Shown here: one piece after another, positions 50,092 through 58,890 of the stretch
How positions within the stretch are numbered: position 1 is the stretch's first letter
Layout: each line of letters starts with the position of its first letter
Origin: Acidobacteriota bacterium
Lineage (GTDB): Bacteria > Acidobacteriota > Terriglobia > Terriglobales > Acidobacteriaceae
DNA: 64,000 nt
Direction: 5' to 3'
NCBI GenBank assembly: GCA_018268755.1
Contig: JAFDVW010000003.1
Coordinates: forward strand, 339,278-403,277
Notes under the pieces: model-generated
Databases searched by the model: none
Seen by the model: only the letters and a program-made list of their open reading frames with translations
Told to the model about the DNA's origin: nothing
Made by a program: the position numbers and the translations under genes

Positions 50092-51420
50092 TCACGGCCA
50101 GCGAATCTCCCGATAAATCCGCCGGAGCCGCGCACCCTTTTGGGGATGGATCATCTCCATAAACCCGATGCGGCCCTCGAGATGAGAACGAAAATTCGCA
50201 TGGCCCTCGCGGTTTTGGCTCTCGGGACCAAGCCGCACGCAATTTGTAAGAATGGCTTTCAGCCGGTCAAAATCGGGCCGCATCACGTTCAGGCGCCGAT
50301 TGACGACGATCCCAGTCAGATGTTGCCGCACGCCCTGGCGCATCACCCGGGTTTTTCGGAAATGGACCTGAAACCCCTCCTCGAGCAGGATGGCCGCCAC
50401 GTGCGTGGAGAAACGTTCGATGCCTCGCTCAAAATCTTTCTCTCCGGAAAATGCCAGGTCATCGGCATAACGCGTATACCGGGCGCCGGCGGATTCCGCC
50501 AATCCCGCCAGTCGGCAATCCATGCGGTAGGCGCAGAGATTAGCCAGCAAGGGAGAAGTCGGCGCGCCTTGCGGAAGGTGCACTCTGGAATAGAACGCCT
50601 GTACTCGTGATCTGTGAGCAGAATCTTCGTGGTGCATCCGGGTTGGCCACGCGTTGTGGGATACCGCATTGGTGCAAAGACCACCCAGTAAATCCGCTAC
50701 GGTTTCAGGATAGCCGAGCGTCCGGAAGAAGGCTCGAATCCGCGCCCCGCGAAACGTGGGAAAAAAGTCTTGCAGATCCATGCGCAAAACCACGCGGCGT
50801 CCCACATGCGGTGCCGCAAATGTCTGAATGGATCGTCCCTTGAGAAACCCGTGGACTGCGCGATGCGGAGGGATTCTTTCCAGAATATGGTGAAGAACTT
50901 GCTGCTGTATGTGTTTAAGCCGCGGTTTCGGCGATTCAATCAGGCGCCATCCACCCGCGGGCTTGGTCGATATCTGGTAGTGGTAGTGCGACAGCTTTTG
51001 AATTCTCGACCTGTCGTTCAGATGGTTGAGATCGGCAAACCAGCGCAACTCGCCGGGAGTCAGCCGCAACCAGTCGGCGAGCGCGTCCGGGGATTCAATT
51101 CGGGGAACATTCCAGGCAGCAGCGGCAGCTACAGGCTGCATTTGTTGCGGCCCCATCAGCAAATTCCAGATTCGCATTTCTGCGGGATATTTCCAGGCGG
51201 CATGCTGCAACACGCGGTCCTGGCGCAAGAACTGAATCACACTGACACGGCGCGGCCGAGTCTTGCCCGCAAAGGCCCGCAGATAGCGCTTAGCCAGGGC
51301 GCGTTGCCATGGCCGCGAGGTCCCCAGAGTCTGCCCTAGGCGGGCGACGATCTGGTCGACCTTCGGCTCTGCCGCCAGAAGGGAATCGGCAAGCGCTCTC
51401 AGGAAAGGCGAGTCCGGCAT
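50092..51420 (-). CDS. Retron reverse transcriptase
   Basis: A 442-residue RT. Residues 1 to about 100 are an Arg-rich helical extension; DALADWLRLTPGELRWFADL (112-131) begins the retron-type N-terminal zone; the fingers have RLIESPKPRLKHIQQQVLHH and AVHGFLKGRSIQTFAAPHVG; the palm has DLQDFF (215-220), QGAPTSPLLANL (284-295) and the catalytic YADD (318-321) in YTRYADDLAFSG; LTGIVVN (368-374) corresponds to the retron V-T-G motif that guides template recognition. The QGAPTSP and LTG motifs separate it from group II intron and DGR RTs. ATG was chosen because a GTG 51 bases upstream lies inside the msd. Length and the N-terminal extension resemble myxobacterial retron RTs (Mx162 type). It reverse transcribes the RNA encoded just upstream into msDNA. 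Confidence 0.95.
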   Translation of the reverse strand: MPDSPFLRALADSLLAAEPKVDQIVARLGQTLGTSRPWQRALAKRYLRAFAGKTRPRRVSVIQFLRQDRVLQHAAWKYPAEMRIWNLLMGPQQMQPVAAAAAWNVPRIESPDALADWLRLTPGELRWFADLNHLNDRSRIQKLSHYHYQISTKPAGGWRLIESPKPRLKHIQQQVLHHILERIPPHRAVHGFLKGRSIQTFAAPHVGRRVVLRMDLQDFFPTFRGARIRAFFRTLGYPETVADLLGGLCTNAVSHNAWPTRMHHEDSAHRSRVQAFYSRVHLPQGAPTSPLLANLCAYRMDCRLAGLAESAGARYTRYADDLAFSGEKDFERGIERFSTHVAAILLEEGFQVHFRKTRVMRQGVRQHLTGIVVNRRLNVMRPDFDRLKAILTNCVRLGPESQNREGHANFRSHLEGRIGFMEMIHPQKGARLRRIYREIRWP

Positions 51421-51443
51421 GGTTCCGAAACGGAAGATCTCAG

Positions 51444-51611
51444 GTCGGCGGGAGCAACCAACGAGTCTCACTGTGCGTGACCATGTCTGCGCGGCCGCGC
51501 AGGGCCGTTCACGCGATGAAACCTAAGCTATGCACGTTCCCCTGGGGTAACCCCAGAGAGATCCAATGGAGCCGAAGCTGCCTATGGACCGGCTTGGAAG
51601 CTCCCGCCGAC
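51444..51611 (-). ncRNA. Retron msr-msd RNA with a1/a2 inverted repeats
   Basis: On the reverse strand, GTCGGCGGGAGC (a1, 51611-51600) pairs perfectly with GCTCCCGCCGAC (a2, 51455-51444). After a1 come two msr hairpins: GGTCCA/TGGATC enclosing AGC-TTCG-GCT (51590-51560) and CTGGGG-TTA-CCCCAG (51556-51542). Then the msd: an interrupted long stem of GTTTCA/TGAGAC (outer), GCGTGA/TCACGC (inner) and the perfect CTGCGCGG/CCGCGCAG tip (51522-51465). The G of the AGC at the end of a1 (51601) is the likely branch guanosine. Order a1-msr-msd-a2-RT is that of known retrons. The 24 bases between a2 and the RT start leave room for nothing else. Exact DNA and RNA ends are not predictable here. Confidence 0.88.
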
Positions 51612-51657
51612 GACTCATGATAGCAGCGCTCTCCGCACAGCGTTATACTTAGAAGAT

Positions 51658-52986
51658 ATGCCGGAGCAGCAAAATAAGACTTTTTACCTGGAAACTTTCG
51701 GCTGCCAGATGAACGTGCATGACTCGGAAAAAGTCATCGGCACACTGCGCCAGCAGGGCTATCGCCAGGTGGAGACCGTGGAAGAGGCGGGGCTGGTCCT
51801 CTATAACACCTGCTCCATTCGCGACAAGGCGGAGCAGAAGGTGTTCCATCGCCTGGCCGACTACAAGAAGCTGCAGACGCAGGGCAAACGCTTCGGCGTC
51901 CTGGGCTGCGTGGCCCAGCAGGAGGGCGAGAAGATCTTCGAGCGCGCGCCCCATGTTTCCATGGTGTGCGGATCGGCCTCTTACCGCAACCTGCCGCAGA
52001 TGCTGGTGCAGATTGAGAACGGCGGCACGCGGGTCACCGGCCTGGATGACCGCGAGACCGACGAGTGCTTTGAAACCGAATTCACCGCGCGCAGCAACCC
52101 CTATCGGGGATACATCACCATTATCGAAGGCTGCGACAAGTTCTGCGCCTATTGTGTAGTGCCGTTTACCCGGGGCAAGGAACGCAGCCGCACCTCGGAA
52201 TCGGTGTTGCAGGAAGCCCGCCAGATGGCCGATCTGGGCTATACGGAAATCCAGCTGCTGGGACAGAACGTAAACTCCTATCAAGACCCGGCAGGGAAGC
52301 GGTCGTTCGCGGAGTTGCTGACCGCCGTCGGGGAAATTCCCGGCATGCAAAGGGTGCGCTTCACCACCTCGCATCCACGGGATTTTGGCCGCGACATCGT
52401 GCAGGCCATCGAGGCCTTGCCCACGCTTTGCGATCACGTGCACCTGCCGGTGCAAAGCGGCTCCACGCGCGTGCTGGACGCCATGCAACGGTTGTATACC
52501 CGCGAGCAGTATCTGGAACGCATTGCCTGGATGAAAGCGGCCAAGCGCGAGATCAGCCTGACCACCGACATCATCGTCGGCTTCCCCGGCGAGACCGAGG
52601 CAGACTTTGCCGAGACGCTGTCTCTGCTGGACGCCGTGCAATTTGACGGAGTGTTCAGCTTTAAATATTCGCCGCGTCCCAATACCCCGGCGCTCAAGCT
52701 GGACGATGCCATTTCGGATGAAGAAAAGGCGCGCCGCCTGACCATCCTGATGGAGAAGCAGCGGGAGATCCAGAAGCGAAATTATCAGCGCCATGTGGGC
52801 CAGACGCTGGAAGCCATGGTGGAAGGCAGGAATGAGGCGCGGGGACAATGGGTGGGCCGCACCTCACAGAACAAAGTGCTGAACTTTACCGCGCTGGAGG
52901 GAGTGAGTCCGCTGCCGGGAACCTATGTTCCGGTTTTGGTAAAGACGAGTTTTCCCAACAGCCTGGTAGGGGAAATGGTGGTATAA
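51658..52986 (+). CDS. miaB: tRNA-2-methylthio-N6-dimethylallyladenosine synthase MiaB
   Basis: The 442-residue radical-SAM methylthiotransferase: N-terminal UPF0004 domain with its three cluster Cys (TFGCQMNVHDSE, YNTCSIRDKAE, VLGCVAQQEG), radical-SAM domain with CDKFCAYCVVPFTRGKERSR and VHLPVQSGSTRVLDAMQR, and a C-terminal TRAM domain (HVGQTLEAMVEGRN). It adds a methylthio group to i6A37 of tRNAs reading UNN codons. The start has only AGAAG two bases away; TATACT nine bases upstream could be a -10 box for a leaderless transcript. It diverges from the retron, with 46 bases between a1 and this start. Confidence 0.97.
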   Translation: MPEQQNKTFYLETFGCQMNVHDSEKVIGTLRQQGYRQVETVEEAGLVLYNTCSIRDKAEQKVFHRLADYKKLQTQGKRFGVLGCVAQQEGEKIFERAPHVSMVCGSASYRNLPQMLVQIENGGTRVTGLDDRETDECFETEFTARSNPYRGYITIIEGCDKFCAYCVVPFTRGKERSRTSESVLQEARQMADLGYTEIQLLGQNVNSYQDPAGKRSFAELLTAVGEIPGMQRVRFTTSHPRDFGRDIVQAIEALPTLCDHVHLPVQSGSTRVLDAMQRLYTREQYLERIAWMKAAKREISLTTDIIVGFPGETEADFAETLSLLDAVQFDGVFSFKYSPRPNTPALKLDDAISDEEKARRLTILMEKQREIQKRNYQRHVGQTLEAMVEGRNEARGQWVGRTSQNKVLNFTALEGVSPLPGTYVPVLVKTSFPNSLVGEMVV

Positions 52987-53038
52987 GTGGGGCGCTTATT
53001 CTGGCGCGGCCGCGGGATGGCGCAGACGGGAGATCGGA

Positions 53039-53524
53039 ATGGAAGTAGAAATGAAAATTCGCGGGCTGATGGTCGATCCAGTAACCAACATGCCCATCGT
53101 GGTCCTGAAAGACGCGGCCGGGGATTCCGTTCTGCCCATCTGGGTCGGGGTTTACGAAGCCAATGCCATTGCGTTGGAGATCGAGAAAGTCAATACGCCC
53201 CGTCCCATGACCCACGATCTGATGAAAAACCTGCTGGTCGGCCTGGATACGCTGGTGCACAAGGTGGTCGTGACCGAACTGAAGGAAGATACGTTTTATG
53301 CGGTGATCTGGCTGGAGCGAAGCGGGCAGATCATCAGCATTGACTCCCGGCCCTCCGACGCGCTTGCCCTGGCTCTGCGCATGGATTGCCCGATTTTTGT
53401 GGAAGACGGCGTCCTGAAGAATTCCAAGCTGGCGGCCAACATTCCCGATCGCATCAGCAACGAAGATTTGCGCAAGTATCTGGAAGATCTGGGAGACGAC
53501 GACCTGGGCCGCTATAAGATGTAG
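53039..53524 (+). CDS. Bifunctional nuclease family protein (DUF151)
   Basis: A 161-residue BFN domain: MEVEMKIRGLMVDPVTNMPI, VLPIWVGVYEANAIALEIEK, RPMTHDLMKNLLVGLDTLV and IDSRPSDALALALRMDCPIF, all family hallmarks. Plant members have DNase and RNase activity; bacterial roles are unknown. The start overlaps a GGGAG-containing region 52 bases after miaB, and the two are often neighbours in Acidobacteria-like genomes (inference from family knowledge). The gap of about 195 bases to the next gene contains no gene; a GC-rich imperfect hairpin around GGGTCCCGGGCC is the only structure seen. Confidence 0.9.
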   Translation: MEVEMKIRGLMVDPVTNMPIVVLKDAAGDSVLPIWVGVYEANAIALEIEKVNTPRPMTHDLMKNLLVGLDTLVHKVVVTELKEDTFYAVIWLERSGQIISIDSRPSDALALALRMDCPIFVEDGVLKNSKLAANIPDRISNEDLRKYLEDLGDDDLGRYKM

Positions 53525-53718
53525 GCCGGTTTCCAGCAAAATCCTCCATACGTCTCATAAACAATTTCAATTGGACTTGCGGGGAAGCAGCCTCTATCGT
53601 TTCAACGAAATAGCAGCGTGCTCCGGGTCCCGGGCCGAATTGGGTTGCCAACCATCAACCCGAGGTCTCCAATCCGAGAGGACGCGGCCTCACCTGAGAG
53701 CGCGCTGCTGACTCACTC

Positions 53719-55200
53719 ATGGCTGCTTTGCCGGCATCAATCCAAATTCTGACGCGGCCTCCCTTTCTGCGGTACGAGTTTGGCGAGGCCTACGACGAGA
53801 TGTTCGAGTCGCCGGGCACGCCGCGCCCTCACTATCAGGCCCTTTATCGCACGCTGCTCGAGCTGCCCGCGGAGGAACTGCGCAAGAGCCAGCAGGCCGC
53901 CGATCTTTCCTTCCTGCATCAGGGCATCACCTTCACGGTGTATGGCAACGCGCAAGGCACGGAGCGGGTATTTCCCAACGATCTGCTGCCGCGCATCATG
54001 GCGGGCGACGAGTGGCGCAAGATTGAAAAAGGCCTCACCCAGCGCATTACCGCGCTGAATCTCTTTCTACAGGACATCTACCATCAGGGGCGGATCCTGG
54101 CCGACGGCGTGGTGCCGCGCGAGCTGGTCTATAGCTGCCGCCATTTCCGCCGCGAGATGCGGGGGCTGAATGTGCCGCGGGGGGTGTACGTCAGCGTCTG
54201 CGGCACCGACCTGGTGCGCCTGCCCAACGGCGAGTTTGCCGTGCTGGAAGACAACTTGCGCGTGCCCAGCGGGGTCTCCTACATGCTGGCCAACCGCAAG
54301 GTGCTCAAGCGGGTCTTTCCCAAACTGTTCCGCGATTACGGCGTGTGGCCCGTCGAGCACTATACCCAGGCCCTGCTCACCACCTTGCGCGCCATGGCCC
54401 CGGTCAACTGCTCGGGACGGCATGAGCCCACGGTGGTGTTGCTGACTCCCGGCGTCTTCAACTCGGCCTATTTTGAGCACACCTTCCTGGCACAGCAGAT
54501 GGGCATCGAGCTGGTGGAAGGGCGCGACTTGCTGGTGCACGACAATATCGTCTACATGCGCACCACGGCGGGACTGCGGCGGGTCGATGTGATCTACCGC
54601 CGGGTGGATGACGACTTCGTGGATCCGTTATGTTTCCGCAAGGATTCCAATCTGGGCGTGCCCGGACTCTTCAACGCTTATCGCGCGGGCAACGTGACCC
54701 TGTCCAATGCCATCGGCACCGGCGTCGCCGATGACAAGGCCATGTATGCTTACGTGCCGGCGATCATCCGCTACTACCTGCAGGAAGATCCGGTGCTGGC
54801 CAACGTGGACACCTATCTCCTGACCGACCGGTCCCAACAACAATTTGTGTTGGAACACCTGGACGAATTGGTGGTGAAGGCCGTAGGCGAATCTGGCGGG
54901 TACGGCATGCTGATTGGACCGCACAGCACGGCCGAGCAAAGGGAAGAGTTCCGGCAGCGGATCCTGGCCGAGCCGCGCAACTATATTGCGCAGCCGACCT
55001 TAAGCCTGTCGCGAGGCCCGTGCTTTCTGGATGGGGACGTCCAGGCGAGGCATGTGGACCTGCGGCCTTACATCCTTTACGGGGAAAACGTCACCCTGGT
55101 GCCGGGAGGCTTGACACGTGTGGCCTTGCGCCGCGGATCACTGGTGGTGAATTCCTCGCAAGGCGGAGGCAGCAAGGACACCTGGGTTCTGCGCGCATGA
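53719..55200 (+). CDS. Circularly permuted ATP-grasp protein (DUF404/DUF407)
   Basis: The 493-residue protein carries the two DUF halves of this family: [20 protein letters not shown] at the start, the phosphate/adenine region [20 protein letters not shown] (about residues 173-192), [20 protein letters not shown] and the ATP-grasp lysine segment [20 protein letters not shown] near residue 390. Such proteins are thought to make peptide-like bonds on an unknown substrate. With the alpha-E and transglutaminase genes that follow it forms a triad conserved in many bacteria. It overlaps the next gene by ATGA. Confidence 0.92.
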   Translation: MAALPASIQILTRPPFLRYEFGEAYDEMFESPGTPRPHYQALYRTLLELPAEELRKSQQAADLSFLHQGITFTVYGNAQGTERVFPNDLLPRIMAGDEWRKIEKGLTQRITALNLFLQDIYHQGRILADGVVPRELVYSCRHFRREMRGLNVPRGVYVSVCGTDLVRLPNGEFAVLEDNLRVPSGVSYMLANRKVLKRVFPKLFRDYGVWPVEHYTQALLTTLRAMAPVNCSGRHEPTVVLLTPGVFNSAYFEHTFLAQQMGIELVEGRDLLVHDNIVYMRTTAGLRRVDVIYRRVDDDFVDPLCFRKDSNLGVPGLFNAYRAGNVTLSNAIGTGVADDKAMYAYVPAIIRYYLQEDPVLANVDTYLLTDRSQQQFVLEHLDELVVKAVGESGGYGMLIGPHSTAEQREEFRQRILAEPRNYIAQPTLSLSRGPCFLDGDVQARHVDLRPYILYGENVTLVPGGLTRVALRRGSLVVNSSQGGGSKDTWVLRA

Positions 55201-56180
55201 CGGTACGTGGGGAAAACACTATGCTCTCCCGAGTTGCCGACAGCTTGTACTGGATGAGCCGCTATCTGGAACGGGCGGAGCACACGGCGCGGTTGATCGA
55301 CACGGACCTGCAATTGCGCCTCGACCAATCTCCGGAGGCGGGCCGGGAGCGCTCCAGCCGCCTGCTGGAATCGCTGCAGGCGGTGGTGCCCGGCGGGCCC
55401 GAGGCCGATATCAGCGCCCTCGCCCACACTCTGACCTTTGACCGCACCCATCCTTCCTCCATTGTGTCGTGTGTGGCCTCGGCCCGGGAAAACCTGCGGC
55501 ATGTGCGGGAACAATGCAGTTCCGTGATGTGGGAGCAGTTGAACCGGCTGTATCTGCACGTGGTCGGCGGCCCGCCGGAGGCGGATTGGACCACCCACTT
55601 CCACACCTTTTATCGTTCGGTGCAAGACGGTTCCAGCCTGTTTCACGGCATTGCCGATTCCACCATGTCGCACGGAGAGGGCTGGTACTACATCCAGCTG
55701 GGGCGCTATGTGGAGCGCACGGATGCGCTGGCGGCCCTGATCAGCACGCAATTTCATCGCCGGCCGCATGCCCTCGACCATCCCGTGGAGAGCGAGGAGT
55801 ATCTGGAGTGGGTGGCGCTGCTGCGCTCCTGCGCGGCGTTTGAGGCCTATTGCAAACGCTACACGGCGGAGATGCGACCGCTGCGGGTGGCGGAGTTTCT
55901 GCTATTGAATCAGGAGTTCCCGCACTCCGTGCGCTTTTCCGTGGATATGGTGCACGCCGCTTTGCGGGCCATCGGGGAACTCACCGAACGCAAGGCCGAG
56001 CAGCCGGTACGTCTGGCGGGCCGCCTGCGCGCGACCCTGAGCTTCAGCCAGATCGATGAAGTGGTGGCCAATGGCGCGGTGGCCTATCTGGATAGCATCC
56101 GCTGGCAATGCAGTCAGGCCCATGCCGCCATCCACCAGATCTACTTCGACTATCCGGTGGAAACCGCCATGGTTTCGTAA
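55197..56180 (+). CDS. Alpha-E domain protein (DUF403)
   Basis: A 327-residue helical protein beginning, after MTVRGENT, with [20 protein letters not shown], the family signature, followed by [20 protein letters not shown] and [20 protein letters not shown], a second copy of the R-Y-x-E-R motif. Function is unknown, but the gene is nearly always paired with the permuted ATP-grasp protein, as here with a four-base overlap. A second in-frame ATG at 55221 is also a plausible start, since family members often begin with MLSR. Confidence 0.9.
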   Translation: MTVRGENTMLSRVADSLYWMSRYLERAEHTARLIDTDLQLRLDQSPEAGRERSSRLLESLQAVVPGGPEADISALAHTLTFDRTHPSSIVSCVASARENLRHVREQCSSVMWEQLNRLYLHVVGGPPEADWTTHFHTFYRSVQDGSSLFHGIADSTMSHGEGWYYIQLGRYVERTDALAALISTQFHRRPHALDHPVESEEYLEWVALLRSCAAFEAYCKRYTAEMRPLRVAEFLLLNQEFPHSVRFSVDMVHAALRAIGELTERKAEQPVRLAGRLRATLSFSQIDEVVANGAVAYLDSIRWQCSQAHAAIHQIYFDYPVETAMVS

Positions 56181-56218
56181 CAATTGTACGAATTTGAAAT
56201 TGGGGTGGGAGGGCGGCG

Positions 56219-57169
56219 TTGATCTATTCGGTGCGGCACGTTACCAGCTTCCGCTATGAACCGGCGGTGCGCGAGAGTGTGATGGAGTTGCGTATGCAGC
56301 CGCGCAATGAAGTACACCAGCGCTGCCTGAGCTTCAGCCTGAACGTAACGCCGGCGGCCAACATCATGCAGTACCGTGACTTCATGGGCAATACGGTGCA
56401 CCATTTCGATATCGCGGGAAAGTATGAGACGGTCAAAATCACCGCCCAATCGCTGGTAGAGGTGTTGGATTGGCCGGCGCCTGCCGCTTCCGAAGCTGGC
56501 GCCTGGGAAGACCTGGATGCGCTGATCGCGACCGAGGACCACTGGGAGATGCTGCTACCCAGCCATTTCGCTCAGCCCACGGCGGCTTTAAAGCAATTCG
56601 CCCTGGAACTGGGCGTGCGGCGGGAGGGCAATCCTCTGGAGTTGTTGTTCCGCCTGAACCAGGCGATCTATGAGGCGTTTTCCTATGTGCCCAACAGCAC
56701 CAAGGTGGATTCGCCGATCGATGACGCCCTCAGCAGCCGCCAGGGAGTTTGCCAGGACTTCGCGCACATTATGATCTCGTTGCTGCGGGAGCTGCGTGTG
56801 CCATGCCGCTACATAAGCGGCTACCTGTATCAGACCGCGAAGAAAGACCGGTCGACAGAAGGCGCGTCGCACGCCTGGGTGGAAGCCCTGGTGCCCAAGA
56901 TTGGGTGGGTGGCATTTGATCCCACCAACAATCTGGTGGGCAGCGATCGCCATGTGCGCGTGGCCATCGGCCGGGACTATGCCGACGTCCCGCCCACTCG
57001 CGGCGTCTATAAGGGGGAAGCCCGCAGCGAGCTCAGTGTAGGCGTAACCGTCGCCTTGTCAGACGCGCCGCTGCCGGAGCAATTGGCCCCCATGATCATC
57101 CAATCTCCCGCCTTCTCGGGAACGGGGAATATGCGCAGCTACGAGCAACAACAACAGCAGCAGCAATAA
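56219..57169 (+). CDS. Transglutaminase-like cysteine protease family protein
   Basis: The 316-residue protein starts at TTG about six bases after GGGAGGG. Residues 1-150 are the beta-rich N-terminal domain of this family (SVRHVTSFRYEPAVRESVME); the catalytic triad is Cys in SSRQGVCQDFAHIMIS, His in SHAWVEALVPKIGW and Asp in VAFDPTNNLVGSD. It completes the triad with ATP-grasp and alpha-E genes; a protease or amide-processing role in the same pathway is inferred. The end is a run of glutamines (EQQQQQQQ) encoded by CAA/CAG, which could vary by slippage. Confidence 0.92.
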   Translation: MIYSVRHVTSFRYEPAVRESVMELRMQPRNEVHQRCLSFSLNVTPAANIMQYRDFMGNTVHHFDIAGKYETVKITAQSLVEVLDWPAPAASEAGAWEDLDALIATEDHWEMLLPSHFAQPTAALKQFALELGVRREGNPLELLFRLNQAIYEAFSYVPNSTKVDSPIDDALSSRQGVCQDFAHIMISLLRELRVPCRYISGYLYQTAKKDRSTEGASHAWVEALVPKIGWVAFDPTNNLVGSDRHVRVAIGRDYADVPPTRGVYKGEARSELSVGVTVALSDAPLPEQLAPMIIQSPAFSGTGNMRSYEQQQQQQQ

Positions 57170-57325
57170 GAATCAAGAATCGGGGCCACGGATTCACACA
57201 GATCCACACGGATTCAAGAAAGCCGATTGAATAGCCCGACTAAACCTGGAAATCCCTGGGTTTTGCATTTATTTACATAATACCTGTTATCGGACATTAC
57301 ATATACGGCGCTGGCCGGATGTTCT

Positions 57326-57470
57326 TGTCCTTCCGAACCCGCTTTAGCGGTGAGGAATCTGCTTTTCCTTCTGGGGTTAATCCCCTTCCACGATTAAAAC
57401 CTTAAATCGGAGAGAACGCTGAGGGGCAAGACCTGCGTTACCCTCTGCGTCCTCTGCGGTTTAAGGTTTT
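57326..57470. repeat. Dispersed repeat unit and long imperfect hairpin
   Basis: The 345-base gap after the transglutaminase gene holds no gene. It contains a duplicated ACGGATTCA / CACGGATTCA stretch near 57190, a TTCCGAACC-GAGGAATCTGCTTTT unit (57326-57366, shared with 50010) and a large inverted repeat: 30-base arms at 57396-57425 and 57441-57470 beginning AAAACCTTAAA and ending TTTAAGGTTTT, about 25 of 30 positions paired. The arms are rich in GCAGAGG/CCTCTGC. Confidence 0.8.
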
Positions 57471-57478
57471 CACAGTAC

Positions 57479-57507
57479 TTGACAGTCTCCTCCCGCAGAC
57501 GCACTAT
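57479..57507 (+). promoter_or_regulatory. Possible promoter of the VOC protein gene
   Basis: TTGACA (57479-57484), a 17-base spacer and CACTAT (57502-57507). The -35 box is perfect, the -10 box weak (matches at the second, fifth and sixth positions). The start would fall close to the ATG at 57515, so the transcript may have no leader, as proposed for the ArsR gene. Confidence 0.45.
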
Positions 57508-57514
57508 GCACGGC

Positions 57515-58447
57515 ATGAAGAATCGATTTTCTTTTGCGCTCGCCCTTTCCCTCCTGATCGCCCTCATCTCCGGTCTTACAAGGCCTGCCGGAGCCCAAAG
57601 TCCGGTCAAGCGTCCACCCATCGTGGGCGTGGCGCACATTGGAATTCGCACCGACAATCTGGAGCTGGCGCGCAAATTCTATGGCGGCGTTTTGGGATAC
57701 CAGGAGCCGTTTTCCTATAGCGAGGACGGCAAACTGATCTGCACCTATTTCAAGGTCAACGATCATCAATACATTGAGGTCTTTCCGGAGCTGACCGAAC
57801 CCAAGATGGATCGGCTTTCGCATATTTCCTTCGAGACCACCGACGCCGAGCAATTGCGGGCCTACCTGGGCAGCAAGGGCGTCAAAGTGCCGGACCAGCT
57901 GGATCCCATGGGAGACGGCAACCGGGGATTCGAAGTCCATGATCCGGACGGCCACGTGGTGGAGTTCTTCGAATACCGGCCGGGCTCTTTGCACAGCCGG
58001 CAATTTGGCAAGTACCTGCCGGCAACCCGCGTCTCGCAGCGCATCATCCATGTGGGCGTCGTGGTCCAGGATCGCGCCGCCGCCGATCACTTTTACAAGG
58101 ACATCCTGGGATTCAAGCAAACCTGGTATGGCGGCATGACCGACAAGCAGACCGACTGGGTGGATATGCGCGTCCCCGAAGGCACCGACTGGCTGGAATA
58201 CATGCTGAATGTGAAGGACCCTGATCCACAGGAACTCGGGGTGATGCACCACATGGCGCTGGGCGTGCCCAGCGTGAAGGCGGGTTATCAGACCACCACT
58301 GCGCGCGGCTATAAGAGCGAGGAAAAGCCCCAAATTGGCCGGGACGGCAAATGGCAATTCAATATGTATGACCCGAATTTTACCCGGGTAGAGTTGATGG
58401 AGCCGGAGCCGGTCGAGAAGCCATGCTGCTCGCCCATCTTAAAGTAG
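57515..58447 (+). CDS. Secreted two-domain VOC (glyoxalase/dioxygenase fold) protein
   Basis: A 310-residue exported protein: signal peptide (RFSFALALSLLIALISGLTR) ending near AGAQ, then two VOC modules, GVAHIGIRTDNLELARKFYG (about residue 28) and IIHVGVVVQDRAAADHFYKD (about 175), each with a VEFFEY / VELMEP strand that could supply the metal Glu, and His in both first strands. The fold serves glyoxalases, ring-cleaving dioxygenases and resistance proteins; substrate unknown. An in-frame ATG nine bases upstream is an alternative start. It stands alone. Confidence 0.85.
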   Translation: MKNRFSFALALSLLIALISGLTRPAGAQSPVKRPPIVGVAHIGIRTDNLELARKFYGGVLGYQEPFSYSEDGKLICTYFKVNDHQYIEVFPELTEPKMDRLSHISFETTDAEQLRAYLGSKGVKVPDQLDPMGDGNRGFEVHDPDGHVVEFFEYRPGSLHSRQFGKYLPATRVSQRIIHVGVVVQDRAAADHFYKDILGFKQTWYGGMTDKQTDWVDMRVPEGTDWLEYMLNVKDPDPQELGVMHHMALGVPSVKAGYQTTTARGYKSEEKPQIGRDGKWQFNMYDPNFTRVELMEPEPVEKPCCSPILK

Positions 58448-58451
58448 TTCT

Positions 58452-58862
58452 TTAAGAGATGAGTGCTTTAGCTTCTGCCGTAGCTTCTTTCAGGATATCT
58501 GCCGGCACCTCGCGCAGCCCTATCTCGAAGCGGAACATGGGGGTCTCCGTGCCCCGCCCCCAGCGCGCCACTTCCCAGTGGGCGCGCAGATATCTGGTTT
58601 CCGCCTGAGCGCTCAGGTCGAGTAATAGAGGATGCTCACCGCGGTAAAACTTCTGCGGAAAGGTAGCGATCGGCTTGGCGCTCCAGGCCGCGCCGTCGGG
58701 CGAACCATACACGCTGACGTCGAGCGATTCCTGTTCGACAATATCGCTGATCTTCAGCGTAAGCAGGAATACGCGATGGGTGGCGCCGCTCAGGTCAATG
58801 GTCGGCCCGTCCCCCTTTGCGCTCACCGTCGTGTTTGCGGGTACAAGGAAGGTATCCAGCAT
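58452..58862 (-). CDS. Hypothetical protein (136 aa)
   Basis: The product begins MLDTFLVPANTTVSAKGDGP and appears to be a single beta-sandwich (HRVFLLTLKISDIVEQESLD, TRYLRAHWEVARWGR, MFRFEIGLREVPADILKEAT). No signal peptide, membrane segment or catalytic motif was seen, and I do not recognise the family. The pattern of a fold-packing strand then SVYGSPDGAAWS hints at a carbohydrate- or ligand-binding module. It is 4 bases from the convergent VOC gene stop and precedes nothing else on its strand. Confidence 0.65.
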   Translation of the reverse strand: MLDTFLVPANTTVSAKGDGPTIDLSGATHRVFLLTLKISDIVEQESLDVSVYGSPDGAAWSAKPIATFPQKFYRGEHPLLLDLSAQAETRYLRAHWEVARWGRGTETPMFRFEIGLREVPADILKEATAEAKALIS

Positions 58863-58890
58863 GGCGCAGAGATTGTAGCAAAACCGCGCT

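Noticed and set aside
51421..51471. GTG start for the RT that would add 17 residues
   Set aside because: It lies inside the msd stem and the added codons read through a2; the ATG at 51420 is preferred.
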